64,000 bases of DNA, taken from assembly GCF_001434535.1 (NCBI RefSeq), contig NZ_AYYW01000025.1:127134-191133 (forward strand). The letters run 5' to 3'. This DNA is from Ligilactobacillus animalis KCTC 3501 = DSM 20602. GTDB lineage: Bacteria; Bacillota; Bacilli; Lactobacillales; Lactobacillaceae. This document shows positions 8,856 through 21,057 of the stretch, one piece after another; the first letter of the stretch is position 1, and the number at the start of each line of letters is the position of its first letter. The translations under genes and the position numbers were made by a program. The notes under the pieces are model-generated. The model ran no database searches, was not told where the DNA came from, and worked only from the letters and a program-made list of their open reading frames with translations.

Positions 8856-9972
8856 TTAGCTTGGATTTGTTTTTTGTAATTTCCATTGGAGATAAGCATT
8901 GATAAAACCATCTAGATCTCCATCCATTACTGCTTGCGTATTACCTGTTTCAAAATTGGTCCGGTGATCTTTGACCATTGAATATGGGTGGAAGACATAG
9001 GAACGGATCTGAGAGCCCCAACCGATATCTAGTTGCTCGCCCTGGATCTCAGCCCGTTTTTTCTCTTGTTCTTCTAATTCGATCTGATACAGTTTCGAGC
9101 GTAACATTTTTTCAGCGGTCGCCCGGTTTTGGAATTGCGAACGCTGAGCTTGACTGGACACAACGATCCCCGTTGGTTCGTGGATCAAGCGCACAGCTGA
9201 TGAGGTCTTGTTGATATGCTGTCCCCCAGCACCACTAGCTCGGAAGACTTCCATCTTGATATCTTCTGGACGCAACTCAACTTCCACATCATCATCCAAC
9301 TCAGGCATAACGTTGACCGAAGCAAATGATGTGTGCCGACGACCAGCCGAATCAAAAGGTGAGATCCGGACTAAACGATGAACACCTTTTTCACCACGTA
9401 AATAGCCATATGCATTATGCCCCGAGATCGTCAGTGTTACCGACTTGATCCCAGCTTCATCACCAGGTTGATAGTCTTGGGTCGTGACCGTGAAATTGTG
9501 TTGCTCGGCCCAACGAGTATACATTCGTAACAACATTGAACCCCAATCTTGTGATTCGGTCCCCCCAGCACCGGGGTGGATCTCCAAGATCGTATCATCT
9601 TTGTCGTAAGGCTCATTTAGCAATAATGTCAGCTGATAACTTTCTAACTTTTGCTTAGTCGCAGTATAGTTTTCCGCTAATTCAGACAACATTTCGTCCT
9701 CGGGTGCTTCTTGGACCAATTCATACAAAACTTCTAGTTCTTCGACCGCCGTAGCTAATTGATGAAAATTATCATATTTAGCCTTGAGCTCGTTATTTTC
9801 GTTGATGACCGTCTGAGCTTTAGTTTGATCATCCCAAAACCCCGGTTCAGCCATTTTCATTTCATTTTCTGAAATGAGTTCTTCCAGACCTTCTAAGTCA
9901 AAGAGACCCCCTAAAGTCCGAAATTTTAGCTTTCATCGCTTCGATTTCTTTCTTATATTCATTGATTTCCAT
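8856..9972 (-). CDS. prfB: Peptide chain release factor 2, programmed +1 frameshift
   Basis: RF2 recognises UGA and UAA and triggers peptide release. The gene starts at ATG 9972 and reads 24 codons to an in-frame TGA at 9900-9898, in the context AGG GGG TCT CTT TGA C. This is the classic RF2 autoregulatory site: an internal Shine-Dalgarno (AGGGGG), slippery CTT and poor-context UGA. After +1 slippage translation continues [13 protein letters not shown] into the 334-residue body, about 371 aa in total. The body contains the catalytic GGQ in [15 protein letters not shown] and the SPF tripeptide in RISPFDS. ftsE follows after 20 bp. Confidence 0.97.
9898..9909 (-). promoter_or_regulatory. RF2 programmed frameshift site
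   Basis: AGGGGG-TCT-CTT-TGA-C on the minus strand. When RF2 is scarce the ribosome slips +1 at CTT over the TGA and full-length RF2 is made. Confidence 0.95.
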
Positions 9973-10010
9973 AATTATTCCCTCAATTACAAATTACTCG
10001 TATGTAAGTC

Positions 10011-10041
10011 AAAAGAAGATCAGTCAAAACTGGTCTTCTTC
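10011..10041 (-). terminator. Terminator after secA
   Basis: AAGAAGACCAGT and ACTGATCTTCTT form a stem with one mismatch around TTTG, followed by a short T-containing tail. It lies between secA and prfB. Confidence 0.65.
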
Positions 10042-10047
10042 TAACTA

Positions 10048-12408
10048 CTAGCGACTAATATTTTGACGGATCTCAGCTTTCAAGAAGAGACGGGTCACAT
10101 CATACTCAATGTCACCGACCATTTGCTCAAACATTCTGAAACCGTCTGATTGATATTCAACTAATGGATTTAGCTGACCATAACCACGCAACCCGATCGA
10201 TTGACGTAATTGATCCATCTCATCGATATGATCAGTCCAACGGGCATCGACCACGCGCAAGATAACAACTTTTTCAAATTCTAGCATTTGCGCTTTATCA
10301 TTCAATTGTGCTTCTTTAGCAGCATAGTTTTCTTCAGCCTTTTGCATCAAGTAAGAAACGATCTCTTCTTGGCTCTTACCTGCAAAATCATCTTTACTGA
10401 TGCTATCTTCATTGACCATTGCACCGATCGCAAAATCAACGATCCCATCCAAATTCCAGTCTTTTTTATCGCCGACAGTATTCATTTGAACGTTATGTTC
10501 GACCGTCCGCTGGATCATCGGCATGATAACTGGCTTCAAGGATTCAGTTTCCATGATGACTTGTTGGCGTTGTGAGTAGATGACTTCACGTTGAGACCGC
10601 ATCACGTCGTCGTATTGTAAAACTTGCTTACGTGTATCGTAGTTATTACCTTCGACCCGTTTTTGCGCTGATTCTACTTGGCGCGTGATCATCTTGGATT
10701 GGATCACAGTATCATCCGAGATGTTCATCGTTTCATAGAAATGTTTGATACGTTCAGAACCAAAACGCAGCATCAGATCATCTTCAAGTGAAAGGTAGAA
10801 CTGTGTCACACCAGGGTCACCTTGACGCCCAGAACGACCACGCAACTGATTATCGATACGGCGTGATTCATGACGTTCGGTCCCGATAACAGCCAAACCA
10901 CCGATCTCACGCACACCAGGTCCTAACTTGATATCAGTCCCACGACCAGCCATGTTTGTTGCGATCGTTACGGCGCCACGTTGGCCAGCATTAACGACGA
11001 TCTCAGCTTCTTTAGCGTGATTTTTAGCATTCAATACGGCATGTGGGATCCCCGCTTGGTCTAACATTTGAGATAATAACTCAGATGTTTCGACCGCTAC
11101 CGTACCGACCAAAACTGGTTGCCCCGTTGCATGGCGTTCCTTGATATCTTCGACTACGGCTTTAAACTTACTTTCCAAAGTTGGATATAACAGATCCGGA
11201 CGGTCCTCACGCAAGATTGGACGGTTCGTTGGGATCGTTACGACTTCCATGTTGTAAATTTCACGGAATTCTTCTTTTTCAGTTTTAGCTGTCCCAGTCA
11301 TCCCTGAGAGCTTTTTGTACATTCTAAAGAAGTTTTGGTAAGTGATGTTAGCCATCGTCTTAGTTTCTTCTTCGATCTTAACGTGTTCTTTAGCTTCGAT
11401 CGCTTGGTGCAAACCATCTGAATAACGCCGACCATCCATGATACGTCCAGTAAATTGGTCAACGATCATGACTTCATCATTTTGGACCACATAATCTTTA
11501 TCACGTAGCATGATGTAGTTAGCACGTAAAGCATTATCTAAGTGGTGGTTCAAAGCTGTATTGTCAGGATCAAATAAGTTAGTCAAACCAAAATATTTTT
11601 CACCTTTTTGGATACCTTCTTCGGTCAAGGAAACAGTCTTTGATTCCAGATCAACTTTAAAATCTTCGTCTTTTTTCAACGTCTTAGCAAAGCGATCAGC
11701 CCGAGTATATAACTGCGTAGCTGCAGTTGCTTGCCCCGAAATGATCAACGGTGTTCTCGCTTCATCGATCAAGATCGAATCGACCTCATCGACGATAACA
11801 AAGTTCAATGGACGTTGGACCATATCTTCACGGTAGACCACCATGTTATCACGCAAGTAGTCAAAACCAAGCTCACTGTTAGTTGAATATGTGATATCAC
11901 AAGCATAAGCTTCACGTTTTTCTTCTGGAGTCTTATCCGCAACGTTCAACCCTACCGTTAAACCGAGCCAGTTATACAATTCACCCATCTCAGTAGCATC
12001 ACGACTTGAAAGATATTCGTTAACGGTAACAACGTGGACCCCTTCACCTGATAAGGCATTAAGGTAGACCGGCATTGTCGCGGTCAAGGTTTTACCTTCA
12101 CCAGTCCGCATTTCGGCAATATTACCTTCATGTAACACTGTACCCCCGATGATCTGGACCCGGTAAGGATATAGCCCCAACACACGTTTAGCCCCTTCGC
12201 GTGCGACCGCAAAGGCTTCCGGCAAGAGATCATCTAAAGTTTCACCATTTTGATAACGTTGTTTAAATTCAGGGGTCTTTGCTTTTAATTCTTCATCAGA
12301 CAAAGCTTCCATGTCATTGGCATAAGCTTCGACTTGATCAGCGATCTTTCCAAGGCGTTTTAATTCGCGTTTATCGCTTTCGACCCATTTTTTTAGGACA
12401 TTTGCCAT
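10048..12408 (-). CDS. secA: Preprotein translocase ATPase SecA
   Basis: Motor ATPase that drives protein export through SecYEG. The 786-aa protein has Walker A MRTGEGKT at 100-107, DEVD at 207-210, and helicase motifs such as [10 protein letters not shown] and [11 protein letters not shown]. It ends at AEIRQNISR and lacks the C-terminal cysteine-rich zinc tail found in many SecAs, which is usual for lactobacilli. SD AAAGGAT precedes the ATG. A terminator separates it from prfB, and hpf lies upstream. Confidence 0.97.
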   Translation of the reverse strand: MANVLKKWVESDKRELKRLGKIADQVEAYANDMEALSDEELKAKTPEFKQRYQNGETLDDLLPEAFAVAREGAKRVLGLYPYRVQIIGGTVLHEGNIAEMRTGEGKTLTATMPVYLNALSGEGVHVVTVNEYLSSRDATEMGELYNWLGLTVGLNVADKTPEEKREAYACDITYSTNSELGFDYLRDNMVVYREDMVQRPLNFVIVDEVDSILIDEARTPLIISGQATAATQLYTRADRFAKTLKKDEDFKVDLESKTVSLTEEGIQKGEKYFGLTNLFDPDNTALNHHLDNALRANYIMLRDKDYVVQNDEVMIVDQFTGRIMDGRRYSDGLHQAIEAKEHVKIEEETKTMANITYQNFFRMYKKLSGMTGTAKTEKEEFREIYNMEVVTIPTNRPILREDRPDLLYPTLESKFKAVVEDIKERHATGQPVLVGTVAVETSELLSQMLDQAGIPHAVLNAKNHAKEAEIVVNAGQRGAVTIATNMAGRGTDIKLGPGVREIGGLAVIGTERHESRRIDNQLRGRSGRQGDPGVTQFYLSLEDDLMLRFGSERIKHFYETMNISDDTVIQSKMITRQVESAQKRVEGNNYDTRKQVLQYDDVMRSQREVIYSQRQQVIMETESLKPVIMPMIQRTVEHNVQMNTVGDKKDWNLDGIVDFAIGAMVNEDSISKDDFAGKSQEEIVSYLMQKAEENYAAKEAQLNDKAQMLEFEKVVILRVVDARWTDHIDEMDQLRQSIGLRGYGQLNPLVEYQSDGFRMFEQMVGDIEYDVTRLFLKAEIRQNISR

Positions 12409-12517
12409 TTACTTTATAAATCCTTTCTGCAACGATTACATTATTTTTTTCAAATAAAAATATACTTCTTCTTATTTTAGCATTTTATTGGTGCTCAAAC
12501 AATTACAATTAGACTAC

Positions 12518-12546
12518 AAAAAGCGCCTGAACTAAATCAGGCGCTT
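12518..12546 (-). terminator. Terminator of hpf
   Basis: AAGCGCCTGA and TCAGGCGCTT form a strong stem with a short loop, followed by TTTTTG on the minus strand. Confidence 0.88.
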
Positions 12547-12565
12547 AAAGCATCACAAGGATAGC

Positions 12566-13120
12566 TTAGTTATTAGCTTCGATCAAGCCGTAACGACCAT
12601 CTCTACGACGATAGACAATGTTTGTGCCTTCAGTTTCTGCATCTTCATAGATAAAGAAATCATGACCTAACATATCCATTTGCAAGATAGCCTCTTCTAC
12701 GTCCATTGGTTTCAATGAAACGCTCTTTGTACGGACAACTTCGAATTTTTTATCTTCTTTTTCAGCTTGTTTTGGATCTTCGGTCGGAACGAATTCCATA
12801 TGCTTGAAACCCTTTTCGCGTGATTTGCGATTGAGCTTTGTCTTATATTTTCTGATTTGGCGTTCAAGCTTATCCGTTACCAGATCAATGCTTGCATACA
12901 TATCTGGTGAGGTCTCTTCGGCACGCAATACCAAATATGGAAGCGGGATCGTAACTTCTACCTTGCTGTTCTTGTCAGAATACACTTTAAGATTTACGTG
13001 AGCGGTAGAATTAGATGTATCCTCAAAATACTTTTCAAGTTTGGAAAGTTTCTTTTCCACATATTCACGGATCGCACCCGTAACCTCAATATTTTCACCA
13101 CGAACATTAATCTTTAACAT
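12566..13120 (-). CDS. hpf: Long-form ribosome hibernation-promoting factor
   Basis: Binds the 30S decoding centre in stationary phase and dimerises 70S ribosomes into inactive 100S particles. The 184-aa product has the N-terminal S30AE/YfiA domain (residues 1-100) and the C-terminal dimerisation domain (about 125-184, MDVEEAILQMDMLGHDFFIYED). The ATG at 13120 is chosen because AAAGGAGAGG lies six bases before it; a GTG further upstream overlaps that ribosome site. The hpf-secA order is standard in Firmicutes. Confidence 0.95.
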   Translation of the reverse strand: MLKINVRGENIEVTGAIREYVEKKLSKLEKYFEDTSNSTAHVNLKVYSDKNSKVEVTIPLPYLVLRAEETSPDMYASIDLVTDKLERQIRKYKTKLNRKSREKGFKHMEFVPTEDPKQAEKEDKKFEVVRTKSVSLKPMDVEEAILQMDMLGHDFFIYEDAETEGTNIVYRRRDGRYGLIEANN

Positions 13121-13270
13121 GATAACCTCTCCTTTCACAACTAAGCATTTTATATGCTTAAAAGACTAGGTATATACTTTATTAGTCTTACCTTATCTCT
13201 ATTTTTATTATAATAGAAAGCGGTTAAATTAACAATTAATAACCACTCAACATTTATAAAATTTTATATA

Positions 13271-13963
13271 TTAACGGGCTAGTGTCACTGAGCGTACACA
13301 GCCACAATTATGGGCCAACAACAATTCACGCGCATGATATAAGGTACTACCTGTCGTATAAATATCATCTACTAACAAAATATTTTTACGTTCTAGATCA
13401 GCTGGGCCTTGATAGCCAAAAGGTTGCGGCGTTGCCAGTCTCTCTTGTCGTGATTTATGCGACTGCGGACAACGGCCAAATTTTTTTAAATGATATAGAT
13501 ACATTTTCTTGGGTATATCTGGTAAAAAACCAACAACTTGATCAAAGCCTCGGGTAGCTAAGGTTTGTTCATCTACAGGGATCACGACTATTGACCATCC
13601 CCGGCGTAAATACTTCTTACAGTAAGCTTGCAATGCTTTGGCAAATATTTGGCGCAAACGGTAGTCCCCTTGAAATTTATAAGCTTCAAAGTACGCACGC
13701 ATATTAGGTTCGGCATAGACGTAAAAGACCTTGTTGTACAATAATTCTTTTTGCAAATTGCGCCAGCGAAGACAATCTTGGCACAATTTACGCTGGGTTT
13801 GTTTACGCCCACAGCCCGGACAACTCGTTTTCTCAGCGATCGCAATAAACTTTTGATGGCACTTTTCGCAGATCGGTACAGTTTCAAAAGCTTGGAAGCT
13901 AAAAAACCAGCGCCATGAAAAATCAAACGCTAATGTAGCGTTACAAAGTAGACACTTCATCAT
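13271..13963 (-). CDS. comFC: Competence protein ComFC, phosphoribosyltransferase fold
   Basis: A 230-aa protein of the ComF/GntX family needed for efficient natural transformation in relatives. N-terminal zinc-binding cysteine pairs (CLLC, CEKC, CPGC, CQDC) are followed by a PRTase domain with the PRPP-binding ILLVDDIYTTGSTL near residue 195. Its start overlaps the comFA 3' end by 23 bp. The gene is intact, although most lactobacilli are not shown to be transformable. Confidence 0.93.
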   Translation of the reverse strand: MMKCLLCNATLAFDFSWRWFFSFQAFETVPICEKCHQKFIAIAEKTSCPGCGRKQTQRKLCQDCLRWRNLQKELLYNKVFYVYAEPNMRAYFEAYKFQGDYRLRQIFAKALQAYCKKYLRRGWSIVVIPVDEQTLATRGFDQVVGFLPDIPKKMYLYHLKKFGRCPQSHKSRQERLATPQPFGYQGPADLERKNILLVDDIYTTGSTLYHARELLLAHNCGCVRSVTLAR

Positions 13964-15287
13964 TTTTTAACAACTGCGTAGCCTTTTTATTCAAAAGCTT
14001 GATCTGTTTTTTAGCTGCGCGTAAAGCCGATGTCATTTCCTGATAAGCCAAGATCACATCTCCTGTTGGGTAGTCTTTATCTCTGCCAACACGGCCCGCG
14101 ATCTGAACTAAGACCGTCTCAGAAAAGACCGGCGCATCGGCTTGCAATACCATGACATTCAAACGAGCGATCGTGATCCCACGTTCAAGGATAGTAGTCG
14201 TTACTAAATAGCAATCGCTCCCAGTGCGCAAATTTTTGACTTTTTGCAGTCGGTCAGGATCAAGAGCCGAAACACATTCCCCCTTTATCGCAGGCCAAAA
14301 ATGCTGTAACTCTTCCAAAATTGGCTTTAGTAAGGCGATCTGGGGCACAAACACTAGAAAAGGTGTTTTATTTTTTATCCACTTGGCGAGATATCTTTTG
14401 ATCCTTGCTTCAATTTTTTGTTTGGGGAAGTAAAGCTTGACCAATGTTATTTCGGGTAATAAATGCCGATGATAACGCAGCGGTAGACAAGTCACCGCTA
14501 GCTTTTCTTGGTGGATCTGTTGTTTTAAATAACGATCAGGGGTCGCCGTCAGATATAGCGTACTCGAATTTATTTTTTTAGCATTCGCGACGGTATAATG
14601 CAATTGATGGTCATTAACATAAGGAAAAGCATCGACTTCATCGATCACCAATAGATCGAATGCGTGATAAAACCGCAATAATTGATGCACTGTGCACACT
14701 ACTAACTGGGTGTAGGTATATTCTTGACCACTATTTTGATACAATAAACTGCTTTTGACTTTAGGGAATACCTGGCACAAACGCGGATATAATTCGTTAC
14801 AAACATCGACCCGCGGTGTTGCCAAACAGACCCGCTGCTGGTTTAATAACGCAAAATTTAGTGCTTCAAATAGCATTTCGGTCTTCCCTGCTCCAGTTAC
14901 CGCCCATAATAGCCGTTCTTGTTTGCGTTTGACCGTTTGCAATAATTCTTTGGCAGCCTTTTTCTGCCACAAAGATAACCTTGGCTTTTTCTCCAACAGA
15001 TCTTGGGAATACTTTTTAAAATCGTTGGCTTCGGGTATACTATAAAGTGACATGGTCGTCGTCAAGCGCCCCCACGCTAAGCAAGCAGGACAATAATAAC
15101 TCTTATCTGGTAGCGCATAATTTGTTCTTGGCGCCTGAAAACCACAGCGTTGACAAAATAAGCGTCCTTTTTTTATGATGACAGCTGGCCATTGTTTGAG
15201 CTCAGTTGAATCTAAGGCTACACCTAGAGCTTGGAGCTGTGGACTACTTACTTGACGACCCATCAACAAATTCAATGTTTTTTCCAT
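13941..15287 (-). CDS. comFA: Competence helicase ComFA
   Basis: DEAD-like helicase that helps pull transforming DNA into the cell. The 448-aa protein has an N-terminal zinc finger (CQRC...CPAC, about 45-72), Walker A VTGAGKTE, a DEVDAF box, TATPDR motif III and the C-terminal helicase motif QIAGRVGRD. SD GTGAGGTG lies just upstream of the ATG. comFA-comFC is a late-competence operon. It is divergent from the yigZ-like gene. Confidence 0.93.
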   Translation of the reverse strand: MEKTLNLLMGRQVSSPQLQALGVALDSTELKQWPAVIIKKGRLFCQRCGFQAPRTNYALPDKSYYCPACLAWGRLTTTMSLYSIPEANDFKKYSQDLLEKKPRLSLWQKKAAKELLQTVKRKQERLLWAVTGAGKTEMLFEALNFALLNQQRVCLATPRVDVCNELYPRLCQVFPKVKSSLLYQNSGQEYTYTQLVVCTVHQLLRFYHAFDLLVIDEVDAFPYVNDHQLHYTVANAKKINSSTLYLTATPDRYLKQQIHQEKLAVTCLPLRYHRHLLPEITLVKLYFPKQKIEARIKRYLAKWIKNKTPFLVFVPQIALLKPILEELQHFWPAIKGECVSALDPDRLQKVKNLRTGSDCYLVTTTILERGITIARLNVMVLQADAPVFSETVLVQIAGRVGRDKDYPTGDVILAYQEMTSALRAAKKQIKLLNKKATQLLKNDEVSTL

Positions 15288-15440
15288 TTTTTCACCTCAC
15301 TTATAAGATACGCAAACTAGGCGTAAAATTATTTGTGAGTTTCAAAAATAATAGTAGTAAGGTCTGTGAAGCTACTAAAAGAATAACTCTTTAAGGGGGA
15401 AGCTATAGCCTTTTGATTTCACAATATAGCTATATTTTAC

Positions 15441-16088
15441 TTGGATAAACCATATCTTACCTTAAAACAAGATGGTGTGATCGAGATCGTGATCAAAAAA
15501 TCACAATTCATCTGTAATATCAAACGAACTGAAACCGAAGAAGAAGCTCGAGCCTTTATCGAGGAGATCAAAACCAAACATCGCAAGGCTACTCATAACT
15601 GTTTTGCCTACACTTTAGGCCTAAACGACGAGATCCAACGGGAAAGTGACAATGGTGAACCCTCTGGGACTGCTGGCGTACCTATGTTGGATGTGCTTAA
15701 GAAAAATCAAGTGCATAATGTTTGCGCCGTAGTGACACGCTACTTCGGTGGGATCAAACTAGGAACCGGTGGCTTGATCCGTGCTTATGGTGGCGCCGTT
15801 GCCCAAGCCCTAAAAGAATTAGGGATCGTCAAACGCGTCGTCCAAACTGAACTTTCACTAAAAGTCAGCTACCCATTATTAGGCAAGCTACAAAATTATC
15901 TGGAAAGTCAGCCCGTATTTACCTTGGCGACGAACTACACCGAAGAAGTCGAGGTCGTGATCGCTGTCGATATGGATCTGGCTGATGAATTAGCAACTAA
16001 GATCACCGACTTACTGAATGGTCGCGTAACGATCACCGTTGGGGAAAATCGCTATCACGAGATCGATTTTGATCCCCATCAAGCCTAA
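15441..16088 (+). CDS. YigZ/IMPACT family protein
   Basis: A 215-aa protein with the UPF0029/Impact N-terminal domain (FICNIKRTETEEEARAFIEEIK, then YFGGIKLGTGGLIRAYGGA) and a C-terminal domain of the DUF1949 type. Its molecular function is not established; the eukaryotic homologue IMPACT regulates Gcn2. No ATG is available, so TTG at 15441 is taken. In-frame TGA at 15414 excludes anything longer, and no clear Shine-Dalgarno is visible. An inverted repeat AGCTATA (15401) / TATAGCT (15425) lies directly before the start. Confidence 0.85.
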   Translation: MDKPYLTLKQDGVIEIVIKKSQFICNIKRTETEEEARAFIEEIKTKHRKATHNCFAYTLGLNDEIQRESDNGEPSGTAGVPMLDVLKKNQVHNVCAVVTRYFGGIKLGTGGLIRAYGGAVAQALKELGIVKRVVQTELSLKVSYPLLGKLQNYLESQPVFTLATNYTEEVEVVIAVDMDLADELATKITDLLNGRVTITVGENRYHEIDFDPHQA

Positions 16089-16126
16089 AAAATACGCCAT
16101 CCTTGATCTGGGATGGCGTATTTTTT
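16087..16126. terminator. Bidirectional terminator between yigZ-like gene and tagO
   Basis: AAAAAATACGCCATCC and its reverse complement GGATGGCGTATTTTTT flank an eight-base loop. The 16-bp stem has T-runs on both strands and serves the two convergent genes. Confidence 0.9.
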
Positions 16127-16133
16127 ATGTAAT

Positions 16134-17228
16134 TCATTTATGTTCAAATAAACGACTGACTTTCAAAACTAAATGTTTGATCCCATTCAATAAAGGCTGG
16201 CGTGTATCTCCAACCAAGCCGATCGCTTCAACAAATAGTTCTAAACCAAATAATGTTGCAACCGTCAGTAAGATCGAACCCCATAAATTGGACAAGGGGT
16301 ATAGCAATGAGATAAACGAAAAGATCAATGCGATCCCATAGATCACCAACACTGTCTGGCGGTGGGTCAATCCCATCTGCATCAAGCGATGGTGCAAGTG
16401 ATGCTTATCGGCTTGTGAGATTGGCTTTTTATTCAAGAGTCGACGTAAGATCGCATATAAAGTATCCGTGATCGGTACTCCTAAAATGATCACCGGGATG
16501 ATCAACGTGATAAAAGTTGCATTCTTCAAACCATAAAGCGAGAAGACAGAGATCATAAAGCCGATAAACAGCGAACCGGTATCCCCCAAATAGATCTTAG
16601 CAGGATGAAAATTATACGGTAAAAAGCCCAATAAAGCAGCTACCAAGGTCGCCATCATGATCGAAATAAATGTCGACGTCACGTTCAAGAAGAAATATCC
16701 CGTCAGTGCACTAGTCGAAAGCGCAATGATCGCGACACCTGTAGCCAGACCATCCAAGCCATCGATCAAATTGACAGCGTTAGTGATCCCTAAGATCCAG
16801 ATCAAAGTTATCGGTAAACTAAACCAGCCTAGAGAAACGACTCCAAGAAACGGTAGCGTCAAAGTCGTCATTTTGATATTAGCAATAAAATAAACTACCA
16901 ATGCTGCCAGTGTGATCCCTAAAACTTTTTGGCGCGGTTTTAATTCAAAAATATCATCGATCATTCCCGTCACGATGATCAAGCTTTGCGCCAATAATAA
17001 CGCAACTAATTGTTTTAAGGGATATTGATCGCGTAATAAAAAGAAATTTGTCGTATTAAATGCAACAAAAATGGCTAAGCCCCCCATGGTCGGCATCGGC
17101 ACCCGATTAACTCGCCGGGCATTGGGATTATCAACTGCTCCGACTCGAAAAGATAGGCGCCGGACCAATGGAGTCAGCACTAAAGCTAGGACAAATGTTG
17201 CTAACAACGACGCAAGGATTTTGTACAT
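16134..17228 (-). CDS. tagO: Undecaprenyl-phosphate GlcNAc-1-phosphate transferase
   Basis: Membrane enzyme that starts wall teichoic acid or related polysaccharide synthesis by loading GlcNAc-1-P onto undecaprenyl phosphate. About 364 aa with ten or so TM segments, the catalytic DD in GMIDDIFE (about 91-92), NAVNLIDGLDGLATG (about 151-163) and the HLHHRL loop. The start at 17228 is chosen for the GAGGAC seven bases upstream. It is monocistronic between two terminator-like regions. Confidence 0.93.
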   Translation of the reverse strand: MYKILASLLATFVLALVLTPLVRRLSFRVGAVDNPNARRVNRVPMPTMGGLAIFVAFNTTNFFLLRDQYPLKQLVALLLAQSLIIVTGMIDDIFELKPRQKVLGITLAALVVYFIANIKMTTLTLPFLGVVSLGWFSLPITLIWILGITNAVNLIDGLDGLATGVAIIALSTSALTGYFFLNVTSTFISIMMATLVAALLGFLPYNFHPAKIYLGDTGSLFIGFMISVFSLYGLKNATFITLIIPVIILGVPITDTLYAILRRLLNKKPISQADKHHLHHRLMQMGLTHRQTVLVIYGIALIFSFISLLYPLSNLWGSILLTVATLFGLELFVEAIGLVGDTRQPLLNGIKHLVLKVSRLFEHK

Positions 17229-17390
17229 ATAGCGTCCTCTTTCCATCAAATCCTCAAATGTTGAGAATTCATTATCAGCTAAAAAGCCTATAATTCAAGT
17301 ATCATTTTACCATAAACCAGCGAATGGGTCATTTTTTGCGTGAGAAAAATTAAAAAAGGGCCGTGAAGCAATCTCCACGACCCCGATATT

Positions 17391-19220
17391 CTATTTTTTC
17401 AAGTGGTAGCTATAAGTCGACACGATAATATTTTCGTGGGCTCCTAAAGCTGACCGCAAACGTAAGCTCGTTTGATTATGCAAGATATTTTGCCAAGGTT
17501 TCTTCGGTACAAACTGCGGTACCAAGACCGTCAACGAGTAATTGCGCTGTTTAGCATCCTTAGCGATCACATCGCAAAAGCGCAAAACTGGGGGCACGAC
17601 CGACCGATATGAAGAATGCAGATCGACAAAGCGAACATCTGGAAACGCCATTTTGAATTCCTGTGCCGTTTCGTGTTCTTTTTTAGGATTAGTATCAAAC
17701 GAAACATGCATTGCGATCACATTATCACTGATCGAACGTGCATAGTTGATCGCCCCAGTCGTTACGTGTGTGACCGAGCTAACTAGCACGATGACCGTTG
17801 AACCAGAATAATCATGCAATTGTTGTTCTTCACTTAAACGCAATTGCGCCGCTACAGTAACATAATGACTATGGATCTTGTAAAAACCAAAGAGCAGTAC
17901 CGGCATAATGATCAAATATGGCCAAACATTGTCAAAGTGTAACCAGAATAAAAAGACCACTAAAGCAAAGGAGATCACTGCCCCCAATAGGTTAAAACAA
18001 GAATTTAAGATCCAATGTTTGCCCTTGTGGCGTTTCCAATGGATCAACATCCCTGCTTGTGAGAGCGTAAACGGTACGAAGACCCCGACCGCATACAATG
18101 GGATCAATAAATTAGTCTGGCCTTTGAAGATAAAGATCAATACGATCGCCCCGATCGCTAATGCAATGATCCCATTAGAATAGCCCAAACGATCGCCTTT
18201 ATCCATAAACATATGAGGCATAAATTTATCCTTGGCCAAGTTATAGGCTAAGATCGGAAAGGCCGAAAAGCCAGTATTGGCAGCCACCGCCAAGATCATG
18301 GCCGTTGACAATTGCAGTAGGTAGTAGAAAATACCGTGACCAAAAACGGCACCTGCGATCTGAGAAAGCACCGTTTGTTTAGGATCAGGTAAAACACCTA
18401 GATAATAACTCAAAAAGGTGATCCCACTAAAGAAGACCGCTAAAATCAATGACATGATCGCCAAGGTATTCGCCGCATTGCGCTTTTTAGGCTCTTTAAA
18501 ATTAGGAACTGCATTACTGATGGCTTCTACCCCAGTCAATGAAGATGAACCCGCTGAAAAAGCTTTTAAAAACAGCAATAACGACATCCCTGGTACCGCA
18601 TCACCAATATGAGCTGCGGCTGAATATTGGATCTTACCCGTTGCGATATTAAACAAACCCAAAGCGACCATCGAAACGATCATGATCACAAAAAAGTACA
18701 CTGGGATCGTCAAAAATGAAGCCGATTCACGCATCCCACGTAAATTCAACGTCATAATAAATAAGACGATCACGACCGAGATAAAAACGCTGTGTGCTTG
18801 TAAACTTGGGATCGCTGAGGTAATAGCTTCTGTCCCAGATGTAACTGAAACAGCCACAGTCAACATATAATCAACTAAAAGTGATCCACCAGCAACTAAG
18901 CCTGCGCTCGTCCCCCAGTTTTTGGTCGCAACTACATAAGCTCCACCCCCAGAAGGATAAGCATTGATGATCTGACGATACGACATCGTGATCGCAAACA
19001 ATAAGAGTAACACGATCCCAGCAGCTGGTAATGCATACCAGGTCGCAGCAGCCGATAAAATAAATAATGCTGTTGTGATCTGCTCTGTCCCGTATGCCAC
19101 TGATGACAACGCATCCGAGGAAAGTAAGGCCAAAGCTTTGAATTTAGTCAAAGACTGCCCACTTTCTTCAGCAGTTTTTAGCGGTTGTCCGATCAATAAT
19201 CTCTTTAAATATCGATACAT
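17391..19220 (-). CDS. kimA: KimA-type high-affinity potassium importer
   Basis: APC-superfamily K+/H+ symporter. The 609-aa protein has 12 predicted TM helices (residues 20-465) and a C-terminal cytosolic USP-like domain (about 475-609) that binds c-di-AMP in the B. subtilis protein. The N-terminus (RLLIGQPLKT, LSSDALSSVAYGTEQI, YPSGGGAYVV) and C-terminus closely follow KimA. Start ATG has AAAGGGGG upstream. No ydaO-type c-di-AMP riboswitch is visible in the 170-bp leader, unlike the B. subtilis gene. The window also carries darA, another c-di-AMP-binding family. Confidence 0.88.
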   Translation of the reverse strand: MYRYLKRLLIGQPLKTAEESGQSLTKFKALALLSSDALSSVAYGTEQITTALFILSAAATWYALPAAGIVLLLLFAITMSYRQIINAYPSGGGAYVVATKNWGTSAGLVAGGSLLVDYMLTVAVSVTSGTEAITSAIPSLQAHSVFISVVIVLFIMTLNLRGMRESASFLTIPVYFFVIMIVSMVALGLFNIATGKIQYSAAAHIGDAVPGMSLLLFLKAFSAGSSSLTGVEAISNAVPNFKEPKKRNAANTLAIMSLILAVFFSGITFLSYYLGVLPDPKQTVLSQIAGAVFGHGIFYYLLQLSTAMILAVAANTGFSAFPILAYNLAKDKFMPHMFMDKGDRLGYSNGIIALAIGAIVLIFIFKGQTNLLIPLYAVGVFVPFTLSQAGMLIHWKRHKGKHWILNSCFNLLGAVISFALVVFLFWLHFDNVWPYLIIMPVLLFGFYKIHSHYVTVAAQLRLSEEQQLHDYSGSTVIVLVSSVTHVTTGAINYARSISDNVIAMHVSFDTNPKKEHETAQEFKMAFPDVRFVDLHSSYRSVVPPVLRFCDVIAKDAKQRNYSLTVLVPQFVPKKPWQNILHNQTSLRLRSALGAHENIIVSTYSYHLKK

Positions 19221-19340
19221 AAACAGAAAACCCCCTTTTAGCTAGTTAGCCATTTTGATAGCTACTGGCTGATTAGATTTTAAATTCAAAATTCCTAGGT
19301 CACTTCAAAGAGTAACAGTTGAATTTTACACCAATCTCAC

Positions 19341-19372
19341 AAAAAAAGCACCCTAAAATTTTAGGATGCTTC
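19341..19372 (-). terminator. Terminator of groEL
   Basis: AAGCATCCTAAAA and TTTTAGGGTGCTT form a long stem with one G-U type pair, followed by TTTTT on the minus strand. Confidence 0.9.
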
Positions 19373-19394
19373 AAAAAATTTTGATTTAACTTGC

Positions 19395-21023
<1,629 letters not shown>

Positions 21024-21057
21024 TCATACGAATTAAGTTCAATGTTTACTTATATAT

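Noticed and set aside
19221-19340. c-di-AMP riboswitch upstream of kimA
   Set aside because: The region is short and lacks the conserved ydaO paired domains that I would recognise.
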